Below are positions 47,573 through 57,122 of a stretch of DNA of 64,000 nucleotides, piece by piece (within the stretch, counting starts at the first letter, position 1; each line of letters starts with the position of its first letter). A program made the translations under genes and the position numbers. Location of the stretch: contig NZ_FSRM01000001.1 in NCBI RefSeq assembly GCF_900141745.1, forward strand, positions 1,736,001 through 1,800,000, in the 5' to 3' direction. The notes beneath the pieces were generated by a model. The model did no database searches and had not been told where the DNA came from. It worked only from the letters and a program-made list of their open reading frames with translations. The DNA comes from Paraburkholderia phenazinium (GTDB lineage Bacteria > Pseudomonadota > Gammaproteobacteria > Burkholderiales > Burkholderiaceae).

Positions 47573-48751
47573 ATGCCCCTATCTCCGTTGGAAAGCCGTT
47601 TGCGTTACGAATTTCGCAATGCGGAATTGTTGCGCCAGGCTTTAACTCACCGTAGTCACAGTGCCACGCATAACGAACGGCTCGAGTTTCTCGGCGATTC
47701 CGTTCTGAATTGCGCGGTGGCTGCACTATTGTTCCAACGTTTCAGCAAACTGGACGAGGGCGACCTGTCGCGCGTCCGCGCCAATCTGGTCAAACAGCAG
47801 TCGCTGTACGAAATTGCTCAGGCCCTGAATATTTCAGAGGGCCTCCGGCTCGGTGAAGGCGAGCTGCGCAGTGGCGGCTTCCGCCGCCCGTCAATCCTCG
47901 CTGACACGCTCGAAGCTATCCTGGGTGCCATCTTCCTGGACGGTGGCTTCGAAGCCGCTCAGACGGTCATCAAACGCCTCTACGTGCCGATTCTGGACCA
48001 TATCGATCCCCGCACGCTCGGCAAGGACTCGAAGACGCTGCTGCAGGAGTATCTGCAGGGGCACAAGATTGCGTTGCCCACCTACACTGTCGTGGCAACG
48101 CATGGTGCGGCGCACAATCAGCAGTTTGAAGTCGAATGCACGGTGCCGAAGCTGGAAGTCAAGGTGTCCGGTTCGGGCGCCAGCCGGCGCGCGGCCGAGC
48201 AGGCCGCAGCCAAGAAGGCACTGGACGAGGTGATGGCCGCCGCGCCTGCCGTGGTGGCCAAGCCAAAGCGCTCGAAGGGCGCCCGGGCGGCGAAGCATGC
48301 CGAGCCGGAGATTGTCCCTGGCGTGACCGGTGTGCAAACCGCGCTCGATCTGCGTGCGCCGGACCGTAAGAACGAGCGGAGCGCGCGCGGCGAGCCGAAG
48401 GCAGCCGCAGCCGGGACCGAGGCCGCCGTGGCCGAGCGGCCAGCACCCGTCGCCGCGCCGGTCGTCGCACCGCTTGCGGTAATCCGGGCTGCGCACGTGG
48501 AATACAGCAGCCAGACCTCGGCGGAAAAAGACAAGGCCGAGAAAGACAAGGCCGAGAAGGACAAGGCGGAAAAAGCCGAAAAGACCGAGCGCGCCGAAAA
48601 GCTCGACAAATCCGACGCCTCTTCACGCAGCGCCGACAAACCCGCCGCCGCCCGTAGCCGCGAACTTGCGCCCGACCTGGCGGCGCCTGCCGAACTCGAA
48701 CCCGGTGTTGCCGACGCGGTACAAACGCGCGTCGCCGATGCGGGCCATTGA
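47573..48751 (+). CDS. rnc: Ribonuclease III with long C-terminal extension
   Basis: This 392-residue protein has an N-terminal RNase III domain ([17 protein letters not shown], then [15 protein letters not shown]) and a dsRNA-binding domain ([38 protein letters not shown]) ending near residue 222. About 170 low-complexity residues follow, Ala/Pro-rich and then Lys/Asp/Glu/Ala repeats ([21 protein letters not shown]). E. coli RNase III is 226 aa, so the extension is extra. It cuts double-stranded RNA, including rRNA precursors. The ATG at 47573 begins at the family N-terminus. Confidence 0.95.
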   Translation: MPLSPLESRLRYEFRNAELLRQALTHRSHSATHNERLEFLGDSVLNCAVAALLFQRFSKLDEGDLSRVRANLVKQQSLYEIAQALNISEGLRLGEGELRSGGFRRPSILADTLEAILGAIFLDGGFEAAQTVIKRLYVPILDHIDPRTLGKDSKTLLQEYLQGHKIALPTYTVVATHGAAHNQQFEVECTVPKLEVKVSGSGASRRAAEQAAAKKALDEVMAAAPAVVAKPKRSKGARAAKHAEPEIVPGVTGVQTALDLRAPDRKNERSARGEPKAAAAGTEAAVAERPAPVAAPVVAPLAVIRAAHVEYSSQTSAEKDKAEKDKAEKDKAEKAEKTERAEKLDKSDASSRSADKPAAARSRELAPDLAAPAELEPGVADAVQTRVADAGH

Positions 48752-48805
48752 TTGACTGGATGCGCGTTTCTTCGCGCGTCCATATGAACCTGCCGTAGCC
48801 TGAAT

Positions 48806-49705
48806 ATGAACGCTTCCACCCCCACTGGTTTCCGCTGCGGCATGGTCGCGATCGTCGGCCGCCCCAACGTCGGCAAGTCCACGCTGATGAACGCGCTGGT
48901 CGGCCAGAAAGTCAGTATCACGTCGCGCAAGGCGCAGACGACGCGCCATCGCATTACCGGCATTCACACGCTCGAAGACGCGCAGTACATCTTCGTCGAC
49001 ACACCCGGGTTCCAGACCAAGCACAGCGGCGCGCTGAACCGCTCGCTCAACCGCGCGGTCACTTCGACGCTGACCTCGGTCGACGCCATCCTGTTCGTGA
49101 TCGAAGCGGGCCGTTTCGGTCCGGACGACCAGAAGGTGCTCGATCTGATCCCGCCTTCGGTGCCCACGCTGCTGATCGCCAACAAGCTCGACCGTGTCTC
49201 GGATAAGGACTCGCTGTTTCCGTTCATGCAGCAGGTGAGCGCACTGCGCGAGTTCAATGAGATTGTGCCGCTGTCCGCCAAGAATCCCGACGACATCAAA
49301 CGTCTGATGGCAACCGTCAAGCCGTTTCTGCCGGAAGGCGCGCCGATCTACGGCGAAGACGACCTGACCGATCGCAGCGAGCGTTTTCTCGCCGCCGAAA
49401 TCCTGCGCGAAAAGGTTTTCCGTTGGACCGGTGACGAACTCCCGTACACGAGCACGGTCCTGATCGACAAGTTCGAAACCGAAGGTCGTCTGCGCCGCAT
49501 TTTCGCGACCATCATGGTGGAACGCGACACGCACAAGGCGATGATCATCGGCCAGAAGGGCGCCAAGCTGAAGCAGATCAGCACCGAAGCGCGCCTTGAC
49601 ATGGAAAAGCTGTTCGACGGCCCCGTGTATCTGGAAACCTTCATCAAGGTGAAGAGTGGCTGGGCCGACAACGAAGCCGGACTTCGCGCCTATGGGTACG
49701 AATGA
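48806..49705 (+). CDS. era: GTPase Era
   Basis: This 299-residue protein has G1 [13 protein letters not shown]3 DTPGFQT, G4 NKLD and a C-terminal KH domain with [20 protein letters not shown]. It binds the 3' end of 16S rRNA in 30S assembly. It follows rnc by 54 bp and its end overlaps the recO start region. Confidence 0.97.
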   Translation: MNASTPTGFRCGMVAIVGRPNVGKSTLMNALVGQKVSITSRKAQTTRHRITGIHTLEDAQYIFVDTPGFQTKHSGALNRSLNRAVTSTLTSVDAILFVIEAGRFGPDDQKVLDLIPPSVPTLLIANKLDRVSDKDSLFPFMQQVSALREFNEIVPLSAKNPDDIKRLMATVKPFLPEGAPIYGEDDLTDRSERFLAAEILREKVFRWTGDELPYTSTVLIDKFETEGRLRRIFATIMVERDTHKAMIIGQKGAKLKQISTEARLDMEKLFDGPVYLETFIKVKSGWADNEAGLRAYGYE

Positions 49706-50663
49706 CGCGTGGATGACGCTGCAATCCGACGCTGAACCGGACGATACCGAGCCGGGCGCGCCGGCGCGCGAGCCATCGAAGGCTCGTGTGTCGAAGAAGT
49801 CATCTTCAGCATCCACTGGTTCTTCCATCCGCAACTCGCCGCGCAATACGCCGCGTAGCTCAGCCGGCGAAGCATCGGACGCAGACGCGTCTGCCAGCGG
49901 CGAAGCGCGCAAGACACCGGCACGCCGGTCGCCGCGCAGTTCCGGTTCCGACTACAAGGTCACTGAGCAACCGGCGTTCGTGCTGCATAGCTATCCGCAT
50001 CGTGAGACCAGTCTGATCATCGATGTACTGACGCGCGATCACGGCCGTCTCGCTCTCGTCGCAAAGGGCGCAAAGCGCCCGCACTCCGCGTTGCGCGGCG
50101 TGCTGCAGACATTCCAGCCGCTCGCGCTGGCGTGGTCCGGCAAATCCGAAGTCCGCACGCTGACCGGTGCCGAATGGGTGGGCGGCATGCTGCCGCTTGC
50201 CGGTGACGCGTTGCTCTGTGGCTTCTACGTCAACGAACTGCTGGTCAAATTCTGCGGACGCGAAGATCCGCATCCGCAACTGTTCCAGCACTATGTCGTC
50301 ACGCTGGCGCGTCTCGCTCACGATGAGCCGGCCGTGCAGGTCCTGCGCTCGTTCGAACGCGTATTGCTGCGCGAAACCGGCTACGCTCTGGCGCTCAATC
50401 GTACGGTCGCGCGCAAGGCCGTGGTGGCGGAGGGGCGCTACGTGTTCGATCCGGAGCGCGGCGTGCGCGAAGCCTCCGACGATCTGCCCGTGCAGTGGCC
50501 GGTAGTTGCCGGCCAGACGTTGCTCGATATGGAAGCGGACGATTACCATCGTGCGCAGACCGTGGCGCAAAGCAAGACGCTGATGCGCTTTCTGCTCAAC
50601 ACTTACCTTGGCGGCACGCCGCTCGCGACGCGCCAGATCCTGATCGACTTGCAGAACTTATGA
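49692..50663 (+). CDS. recO: DNA repair protein RecO
   Basis: This protein of about 323 residues has a disordered Ser/Arg/Ala-rich N-terminal stretch of about 85 residues, then the OB-fold RecO domain ([20 protein letters not shown], then [20 protein letters not shown]) and the helical C-terminal domain. It loads RecA with RecR. The ATG at 49692 overlaps era by 14 bp; ATG 49713, 8 bp past the era stop, is a reasonable alternative. The stop overlaps the pdxJ start (ATGA). Confidence 0.93.
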   Translation: MGTNDAWMTLQSDAEPDDTEPGAPAREPSKARVSKKSSSASTGSSIRNSPRNTPRSSAGEASDADASASGEARKTPARRSPRSSGSDYKVTEQPAFVLHSYPHRETSLIIDVLTRDHGRLALVAKGAKRPHSALRGVLQTFQPLALAWSGKSEVRTLTGAEWVGGMLPLAGDALLCGFYVNELLVKFCGREDPHPQLFQHYVVTLARLAHDEPAVQVLRSFERVLLRETGYALALNRTVARKAVVAEGRYVFDPERGVREASDDLPVQWPVVAGQTLLDMEADDYHRAQTVAQSKTLMRFLLNTYLGGTPLATRQILIDLQNL

Positions 50664-51424
50664 GCTTCTTTCTTACGTCGCCTAATGTGATCGACCTGGG
50701 CGTGAATATCGATCACGTCGCTACGGTGCGCAATGCGCGCGGTACCTCCTACCCCGACCCGATTCGCGCGGCGCTCGACGCCGAAGCGGCGGGCGCAGAT
50801 GCGATCACGCTGCACCTGCGCGAAGACCGCCGGCATATCGTCGACGCTGACGTGCGCAAGCTGCGTCCGCTATTGAGGACGCGTATGAACCTCGAATGCG
50901 CGGTGACGCAGGAGATGCTCGATATCGCCTGTGAGGTGCAGCCGCACGACGTGTGCCTCGTGCCGGAAAAGCGCGAAGAACTGACCACCGAAGGCGGCCT
51001 CGACGTCGCCGGCCAGTTCGAGGCTGTGCGCTCTGCGTGCAAGCAACTGGCCGAAGCGGGCTCGCGCGTGTCGCTCTTCATCGACCCGGACGAAACGCAG
51101 ATTCGCGCCGCGCATGAAGCCGGTGCGCCGGTGATCGAACTGCATACCGGCCGCTACGCCGAAGCGCATGACCCGGCAGAGCAACAGCGCGAATACGAGC
51201 GCGTGGTACGCAGCGTCGAATTCGGTCTGTCGCTCGGCATCAAGGTGAATGCCGGACATGGCCTGCACTACACGAACGTTCAGCAGATCGCGGCGATCGA
51301 TGGCATTGTCGAGCTGAATATCGGCCACGCGATCGTCGCGCACGCGATTTTTGCGGGCTGGGAGAACGCGGTGCGCGAGATGAAGGCGATCATGGTCGCC
51401 GCGCGTCTCGCTGCACACGCTTGA
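50660..51424 (+). CDS. pdxJ: Pyridoxine 5'-phosphate synthase
   Basis: This 254-residue protein contains [75 protein letters not shown] and [11 protein letters not shown], all PdxJ blocks. It joins 3-hydroxy-1-aminoacetone phosphate and deoxyxylulose phosphate to make vitamin B6. It overlaps recO by 4 bp. The pdxJ-acpS order is standard. Confidence 0.97.
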   Translation: MSFFLTSPNVIDLGVNIDHVATVRNARGTSYPDPIRAALDAEAAGADAITLHLREDRRHIVDADVRKLRPLLRTRMNLECAVTQEMLDIACEVQPHDVCLVPEKREELTTEGGLDVAGQFEAVRSACKQLAEAGSRVSLFIDPDETQIRAAHEAGAPVIELHTGRYAEAHDPAEQQREYERVVRSVEFGLSLGIKVNAGHGLHYTNVQQIAAIDGIVELNIGHAIVAHAIFAGWENAVREMKAIMVAARLAAHA

Positions 51425-51485
51425 CGCCTGCGGGCGCGCCTCAGCAAACCCGCCGCAACCCTAAGCAACGAGGACCTCTCCACGC

Positions 51486-51932
51486 ATGGCAATCTACGGC
51501 ATCGGCACCGACATCGTTCAGGTCAGTCGCGTGGCGGCAGTCATGACCCGAACCAACGGGCGCTTCGCGGAGAAAGTGCTCGGCGCCGACGAATTGCGCA
51601 TCTATCACGCGCGCCACGCCCGCTCGGCGGTGCGCGGGCTCGCGTTCCTCGCCACCCGTTTTTCGGCCAAGGAAGCTTTCTCGAAAGCGATCGGCCTTGG
51701 CATGCGCTGGCCGATGACCTGGCGCGCGCTGCAGACTCTCAACGAGCCGAGTGGCAAGCCGATGGTCGTCGCTTCGGGCGAACTGGCTGAATGGCTCGAA
51801 GCACGCGGCATCACAGCGCGTGTGACGATCAGCGACGAGCACGACTATGCAGTCTCCTTCGTGATTGCGGAGACGGCGGATCCAGCTGGATCCGCAGCGT
51901 CCACTCCGTCTGTCGATCCAGTCACCCCCTGA
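51486..51932 (+). CDS. acpS: Holo-acyl-carrier-protein synthase
   Basis: This 148-residue protein starts [16 protein letters not shown] and has [15 protein letters not shown], the metal and CoA-binding motifs of AcpS, then [17 protein letters not shown]. About 20 extra residues follow at the C-terminus. It attaches phosphopantetheine to Ser37 of AcpP. Confidence 0.96.
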   Translation: MAIYGIGTDIVQVSRVAAVMTRTNGRFAEKVLGADELRIYHARHARSAVRGLAFLATRFSAKEAFSKAIGLGMRWPMTWRALQTLNEPSGKPMVVASGELAEWLEARGITARVTISDEHDYAVSFVIAETADPAGSAASTPSVDPVTP

Positions 51933-52004
51933 TTTCGCCCGGCGCGGCGTCGGCAAGCCGCGTCTTCTTTCCCTGCGTTTTATTTTGTCTTTTTGCGGAA
52001 TCCG

Positions 52005-53033
52005 ATGAAAACCAATCCAGGCCCGGTGATGCTCGACGTGGTCGGCAAAACGCTGACCGACGACGACAAGCGCCGCCTCGCGCATCCGATGACCGGCGGC
52101 GTGATCCTGTTCGCGCGCCACTACGAGAACCGCGCACAACTGGTTGCGCTGACCGATGCGATCCGCGCCGTACGTGACGATCTGTTGATCGCCGTCGATC
52201 ACGAAGGCGGCCGTGTGCAGCGTTTCCGCACCGATGGCTTTACCGTGTTGCCGGCGATGGGCAAGCTCGGCGCGCTGTGGGACTCGGACGTTCTGCACGC
52301 CACCAAGATCACCACCGCGGTGGGCTACATCCTCGCCGCCGAATTGCGCGCGTGCGGCGTCGACATGAGTTTTACGCCCGTCCTCGATCTGAATTACGGC
52401 CAGTCGCAGGTGATCGGCGATCGCGCGTTCCATCGCGATCCGCGCGTGGTGGCGTTGCTCGCGAAGAGTCTCAATCATGGCCTCGCGCTGGCCGGCATGG
52501 CGAACTGCGGCAAGCATTTCCCCGGACACGGATTTGCTCACGCGGACTCCCATGTCGCGGTGCCGGTGGACGACCGTCCGCTCGACGCGATTCTGCGTGA
52601 CGACGTTGCGCCGTACGACTGGCTGGGGTTGTCGCTAGCGTCGGTGATCCCGGCGCACGTGATTTATCCGCAGGTGGATGCGAAGCCGGCGGGTTTCTCG
52701 CGGGCCTGGTTACAGGACGTGTTACGTAACAAGCTTCGTTTTCCGGGCGCAATTTTTAGCGACGATCTTTCGATGGAGGCCGCGCGCCAGGGCGGCACGC
52801 TCACCGAAGCCGCGACCGCTGCATTGCAGGCGGGATGCGACATGGTGTTGATCTGTAATCAGCCCGAGGAAGCGGAGAAGGTGCTCGACGCGCTGCGCTT
52901 CACGCCGTCAAAGGAATCGCAGGCGCGCGTGGCCCGGATGCGTCCGCGCGGCAAGGCGCTCAAGTGGAGCAAGCTGGTTGCCGAGCCGGAGTATCTGCAG
53001 GCGCAGAGCTTGTTGCGCAGCGCGTTTGCCTGA
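52005..53033 (+). CDS. nagZ: Beta-N-acetylhexosaminidase NagZ
   Basis: This 342-residue GH3 enzyme has AVDHEGGRVQRFR, the KHFPGHG motif (about residues 170-176) followed by FAHADSHVAVP, and FSDDLSMEAA with the catalytic Asp. It removes GlcNAc from peptidoglycan fragments during cell wall recycling. ATG 52005 is chosen over a TTG four codons upstream. It ends 72 bp before a bidirectional terminator. Confidence 0.96.
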   Translation: MKTNPGPVMLDVVGKTLTDDDKRRLAHPMTGGVILFARHYENRAQLVALTDAIRAVRDDLLIAVDHEGGRVQRFRTDGFTVLPAMGKLGALWDSDVLHATKITTAVGYILAAELRACGVDMSFTPVLDLNYGQSQVIGDRAFHRDPRVVALLAKSLNHGLALAGMANCGKHFPGHGFAHADSHVAVPVDDRPLDAILRDDVAPYDWLGLSLASVIPAHVIYPQVDAKPAGFSRAWLQDVLRNKLRFPGAIFSDDLSMEAARQGGTLTEAATAALQAGCDMVLICNQPEEAEKVLDALRFTPSKESQARVARMRPRGKALKWSKLVAEPEYLQAQSLLRSAFA

Positions 53034-53104
53034 GCGCGTGGTGTAGCGGGCATTACGCCAGACCGCAAGATTTCGCGAGGCCAAACAGCCGTGCCACAAG
53101 AACT

Positions 53105-53140
53105 AAAAAGGCGGCGCAACTTGAACTGCGCCGCCTTTTT
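53105..53140. terminator. Bidirectional terminator between nagZ and the response regulator
   Basis: AAAAAGGCGGCGCA and TGCGCCGCCTTTTT form a long stem with A and T tracts on either side. It suits the two convergent genes. Confidence 0.92.
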
Positions 53141-53170
53141 GCCAACTGCGTGCCACGCGCTCGTGGCAGA

Positions 53171-54553
53171 TCAGTTCAGGCGCATCCGCTGCAGCTTGTT
53201 GTACAGCGTCTTCGGGCTAATGCCCAGCAGCGACGCAGCGCGATGCCGCGTGCCGCCGACCGCGTCGAGCGTCGCGCGAATCAGCATCTCCTCCACGTCC
53301 GCGAGCGGTGTACCGACGGTCACCTGCACCCGGCTGCCATTCAGATCGCGCACGCCACCCGAACCGGTCTCATCGGCGCGCAGCGTTTCGAGCACGTCGC
53401 CCGAGGCTTGATACGCGCGCCTGACGCGGTCCTGCAGTTCACGTACATTCCCGGGCCATTCATAGGCCAGACACTCGCGCAGGAAGTTCGGTCCGATCTG
53501 CTTGGTCGCATCGGCAGAGCCATGGGAAGCGGCCTCGCGATTGAGCTCATCGACCAGCGATTGCGCGATCAGCGCAGCGTCGTCACCGCGCTCGCGCAGC
53601 GGCGGCAAGGTGACCGCGGCCGCGTCGAGACGCAGCGCGAGATCGCTATGCAGGCTGCCGTCGGCGACAGCTGCGCGCGGCGACTTGCGGGTCGAGGCGA
53701 CCAGCCGGAAATCGGTGACCACCTGATGCGTGCCGCCAACCCGCATAAAGGTTTGCGAATCGAGCGCACGCAACAGCGCCTCCTGTTGAGGACGCGGCAA
53801 TTCGGCGATCTCGTCGATAAACAACGTACCGCCACTGGCCTGTTCGAACAGGCCCTGCTCGCGCTGCTCGGCACCACTGAACGCGCCGCGCTCGTGACCG
53901 AACAGCAGGCTATCCAGCGAACGGCTCGCCGCGTGGTTCGCCGCCGTGCGGCAATCGAACATGACGAACGGCCCTTTGCGACGCCGGCTCATCTCATGCA
54001 GCGTGCGTGCGGTGACTTCCTTGCCCGTGCCCGCTTCGCCGGAGATCAGAACGGCAGCCTCGGTCGGCGCGGTGTGTTCGATCATGTCGTACACGTGCTG
54101 GATGGCTCCGCTTCTGCCGAGCATGGGGCCGAAGCGTCCGAGCTGGCGCAGCGTGGCGCGTAAGGTTTGCACTTCCTCGGTCAGTTCGTACGGGCGCGGA
54201 ATACGCGCCAGCAGACTGCGCAGGCGCGGAATGTTGACGGGCTTGAGCAGGTAATCCCAGATGCCGTGCCGCAGGCCTTCAATCGCGCTTTCGACGGTGG
54301 CGTTGCCGGTCATCACGATGACAGGCAGTGCACCTCCAGGCGGTTGCGCGGGCAGATGCTGCAGCAGGTCAAGTCCGCTGCCATCGGGCAGATTCAGGTC
54401 GACCAGCACGACGTCCGGGATGAAGCGCGTCAGCGCAGCCCGCGCTTCGGCGAGGGTCGTCGCGGTGTCGACGGAGAAGCCGTCGGCGGCGAGGATCGCT
54501 GACAGGCCTGACAGGCTATTGGGATCGTCTTCTACAATCAGGGCATGTGGCAT
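53171..54553 (-). CDS. Sigma-54-dependent response regulator (NtrC family)
   Basis: This 460-residue protein has a receiver domain (phospho-acceptor Asp in VVLVDLNLPDGSG, about residue 51; Lys in YLLKPVN), an AAA+ domain with Walker A GEAGTGKE, the sigma-54-contact loop GAFSGA instead of GAFTGA, Walker B GGTLFIDEIAEL, and a C-terminal Fis-type helix-turn-helix (RHRAASLLGISPKTLYNKLQ). No histidine kinase gene is adjacent, so its signal is unknown. The gene starts 118 bp before the csbD-like stop. Confidence 0.92.
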   Translation of the reverse strand: MPHALIVEDDPNSLSGLSAILAADGFSVDTATTLAEARAALTRFIPDVVLVDLNLPDGSGLDLLQHLPAQPPGGALPVIVMTGNATVESAIEGLRHGIWDYLLKPVNIPRLRSLLARIPRPYELTEEVQTLRATLRQLGRFGPMLGRSGAIQHVYDMIEHTAPTEAAVLISGEAGTGKEVTARTLHEMSRRRKGPFVMFDCRTAANHAASRSLDSLLFGHERGAFSGAEQREQGLFEQASGGTLFIDEIAELPRPQQEALLRALDSQTFMRVGGTHQVVTDFRLVASTRKSPRAAVADGSLHSDLALRLDAAAVTLPPLRERGDDAALIAQSLVDELNREAASHGSADATKQIGPNFLRECLAYEWPGNVRELQDRVRRAYQASGDVLETLRADETGSGGVRDLNGSRVQVTVGTPLADVEEMLIRATLDAVGGTRHRAASLLGISPKTLYNKLQRMRLN

Positions 54554-54671
54554 GGCTAGCGCTAGTTTTTAGATGGTTGGAAGCCCGCGCCGCGCCACCG
54601 GTGTTCCGGTAACGGGCAGGGGTGCGATGGGGTCGTCCGCTGTTCCTCTCGGAATACAGCGCCACGCATGA

Positions 54672-54875
54672 TCAGTCCCGGTTGGCATCGAAAAAGCGGT
54701 TTACTTCGCGCACTGCTTCTTCACGCGTTTTGCCGTAGCGCTCCTGAATCAGTCCGGCGAGTTTGTCGGCGCGGCCTTCGGCCTTGGTCAACTCGTCGTC
54801 CGTCAGTTCGCCCCACGCAGTCTTCGCTTTGCCGATGATTTGCTTCCATTTGCCTTCAGCGATGTCGTTGTTCAT
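54672..54875 (-). CDS. CsbD-family stress protein
   Basis: This 67-residue hydrophilic protein MNNDIAEGKWKQIIGKAKTA continues with WGELTDDELTKAEGRADKLAGLIQERYGKTREEA, the full CsbD/YjbJ domain. The family is stress-induced in many bacteria but has no known biochemical role. The ATG at 54875 has GGAG 7 nt upstream. It lies on the same strand as the response regulator downstream, so co-transcription is possible. Confidence 0.93.
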   Translation of the reverse strand: MNNDIAEGKWKQIIGKAKTAWGELTDDELTKAEGRADKLAGLIQERYGKTREEAVREVNRFFDANRD

Positions 54876-55069
54876 GACGCGTCTCCACATAGTGAGAAAA
54901 AAGAAAAGCCTCTTGGGCCTGTCCTTCCCGAAGCAGGGAGCGTGCCATCCACAACTACTTAAGCTTATCAATGGTTTGTCGCACGGGATGCGTTCTGCGA
55001 TGCAATCGGCTTGGCAAAATCGAAAACCGCACCGGTAAAGTTTTCCTCAACCATACACGGTCACGCAAA

Positions 55070-55100
55070 AAAGAAAAAGCGCCCAGGGGGGCGCTTTTTT
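55070..55100 (-). terminator. Intrinsic terminator of efp
   Basis: AAAAAGCGCCC and GGGCGCTTTTTT form a stem with T tract on both strands. It lies 64 bp after the efp stop. Confidence 0.9.
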
Positions 55101-55163
55101 AATTCGACCCGGATCCCGCAGCGTTGCGGGACGGGCCTGGCAGGATCCGGTGCCTGGTGAAGC

Positions 55164-55721
55164 TTAGGCGCGGCTGCGGTATTCGTGGGTACGCGTGTCG
55201 ATTTCGATCTTGTCGCCGATGTTGCAGAAAAGCGGCACTTGCAGTTCGAAGCCCGTGTTCAGCTTGGCGTTCTTCAGCACTTTGCCCGACGACGTATCGC
55301 CCTTTACAGCCGGTTCCGTGTAGATGATTTCGCGGATCAGCGTGGTGGGCAGTTCCACCGAGATGGCCTTCTCGTTGTAGAACACGACTTCGCAACCCAT
55401 GCCGTCTTCGAGGTAATGCAGGGCGTCGCCCATCATTTCGGCCTCGACTTCGAACTGGTTGTAGTCGGCGTCCATGAACACGTACATCGGGTCAGCGAAG
55501 TACGAGTAGGTCACTTCCTTGCGGTCCAACAGGACGACGTCGAACTTGTCGTCGGCCTTGTAGACGGTTTCCATGCCTGCGCCGGTCAGCAGGTTCTTGA
55601 ACTTCATCTTGACGACGGCGGAGTTACGGCCCGATTTGTTGTATTCGGCTTTTTGCACGACCATCGCGTCGCTGCCGATCATCACGACGTTGCCGGTGCG
55701 GAGTTCCTGTGCGGTCTTCAT
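55164..55721 (-). CDS. efp: Elongation factor P, arginine-32 (rhamnosylated) type
   Basis: This 185-residue three-domain protein starts [15 protein letters not shown]. The modification loop reads YNKSGRNSA, with Arg at position 32 instead of the Lys34 used by EpmAB in E. coli. Arg32 EF-P is rhamnosylated by EarP, and an earP gene lies directly upstream on the same strand. EF-P relieves ribosome stalling at polyproline stretches. The 141-bp spacer from earP allows one transcript or a separate promoter. Confidence 0.97.
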   Translation of the reverse strand: MKTAQELRTGNVVMIGSDAMVVQKAEYNKSGRNSAVVKMKFKNLLTGAGMETVYKADDKFDVVLLDRKEVTYSYFADPMYVFMDADYNQFEVEAEMMGDALHYLEDGMGCEVVFYNEKAISVELPTTLIREIIYTEPAVKGDTSSGKVLKNAKLNTGFELQVPLFCNIGDKIEIDTRTHEYRSRA

Positions 55722-55862
55722 AAAACTGTCCTGTACGAAATAAGTAGCTTCAAACTGTGCTCAACGGCATACGGCGCAAGCGGGCTCGGCGCTGATCACA
55801 CCCCGGCGCCTAGGTGCGCCGCCATCGTGCCGCGCTTGCGTCGTCGGCCGTTGGATAACCGC

Positions 55863-57122
55863 TTATTTTAACTGACTTTTTGTGAATCCGGCCAGATTTC
55901 CGGCGAGGTCGCCGAGTGCCGCCAGTTCCAGCGCCCATTCGGCCGCGCGCCGCGCGAGAGTCGCGCGGTGGCGCTGGAAATCCGCCCAGTCAGGATTGCC
56001 GACGCCGTTCCATGCGTGCCAGAAGCGCGCTAGCGCGGCGTGGGCCTCGGCGGGCAATGGGTCGGCATAGTGGGCGAGAGCAGCGTCGAGCTTCGGCAGG
56101 TGAGCGGCGTCGGCTTGCGGGTAGATATGCCAGACGAACGGGCGCGCCGCCCATTGGGCGCGCACAAACGAGTCTTCGCCGCGTACGAAGTTGAGGTGGC
56201 TGGCCCATAGCAGCGCGTCGTAGGCCGGCTGCTCGGTGAAGGCCAGCGCGTGGGCGCGCAGGCTGCCGCGCTCGACATGCGAACCCGCGGCGAACGACGT
56301 CGGCGGCAGACCGAAAAAGCGTGCGACCGCACCCGAAATTCGGCCCTCGGGCACCAGCAGCACGATGGGCGTGGGACTGTCACGCCATTGATCGAGCAGG
56401 CTGTCGACGGCCGGATTCTCGTACGAAAAGAGTGAGATGACCGTGCTGTCCGGCCCGGGTGCGGGTTGGCCGGTTGTCTGGCGCCACCATGCGTCGCGCG
56501 TCTGAGGTGATGCTTCGAAGGCTGCGCGGGCGGCATCCAGATGGCGCTCCTTCAGCACGCCGCCCGTGCCGGCGCCGAGTCCCGGGAAAAAGAACGTCTT
56601 GGTGAGAGGGTAGCGCGGATGCGGCGATTGGCGCAGATGAAAGTCCGCGACCCAGTCCTCGGCGCTCAGGTATTCCAGATTCAGCCACACGGGCGCGCGC
56701 TCGCGGCGGGCCATCGCGGCCACGTAGACGTGCGGTACTTCGCAGCCAAACGCTTCGATGACGACGTCCGCCACTTCCAGCGTGTCGCCCACGTGAGCCG
56801 GTTCGTGCCAGTGCTCGACGACGATGCCGCTCACCGTCTGGCGGCTGCGATCGACGGCGAGCGCGGGGCAGAGCTTCTGGAACGCGTGGAGGTCGTCGAC
56901 GAAAACGCGCACCTGCCAGCCGTGCTCGCTCGACAGTTGGCGTGCCAGACGCCAACACACGCCGATATCGCCGAAGTTGTCGATCACGGCGCAAAAGATA
57001 TCGCAGGCGATGCCGGCGTTTGCCGGCATCGGCGTCGGCGTCGGCGCAGACGCCGACTCCGTGGCTTGCGGGAGCGGCGTGGACGAGGCGGGCGGGCGGC
57101 GGGAGGGCATGATGGCCGGCAT
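55863..57122 (-). CDS. earP: EF-P arginine rhamnosyltransferase
   Basis: This 419-residue GT-B protein of the DUF2331 family contains CDIFCAVIDNFGDIGVCWRL near residues 40-59 (with the Asp used in catalysis in family members), VWLNLEYLSAEDWV, FFFPGLGAGTGG and NFVRGEDSFVRAQWAARPFVWHIYPQ. It transfers rhamnose from dTDP-L-rhamnose to Arg32 of EF-P. The first 32 residues are Pro/Ala/Thr-rich and may be extra; an ATG at 57029 before ANAGIACDI is an alternative start. The group II intron begins 45 bp upstream of the start, in antisense orientation to this gene. Confidence 0.94.
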   Translation of the reverse strand: MPAIMPSRRPPASSTPLPQATESASAPTPTPMPANAGIACDIFCAVIDNFGDIGVCWRLARQLSSEHGWQVRVFVDDLHAFQKLCPALAVDRSRQTVSGIVVEHWHEPAHVGDTLEVADVVIEAFGCEVPHVYVAAMARRERAPVWLNLEYLSAEDWVADFHLRQSPHPRYPLTKTFFFPGLGAGTGGVLKERHLDAARAAFEASPQTRDAWWRQTTGQPAPGPDSTVISLFSYENPAVDSLLDQWRDSPTPIVLLVPEGRISGAVARFFGLPPTSFAAGSHVERGSLRAHALAFTEQPAYDALLWASHLNFVRGEDSFVRAQWAARPFVWHIYPQADAAHLPKLDAALAHYADPLPAEAHAALARFWHAWNGVGNPDWADFQRHRATLARRAAEWALELAALGDLAGNLAGFTKSQLK

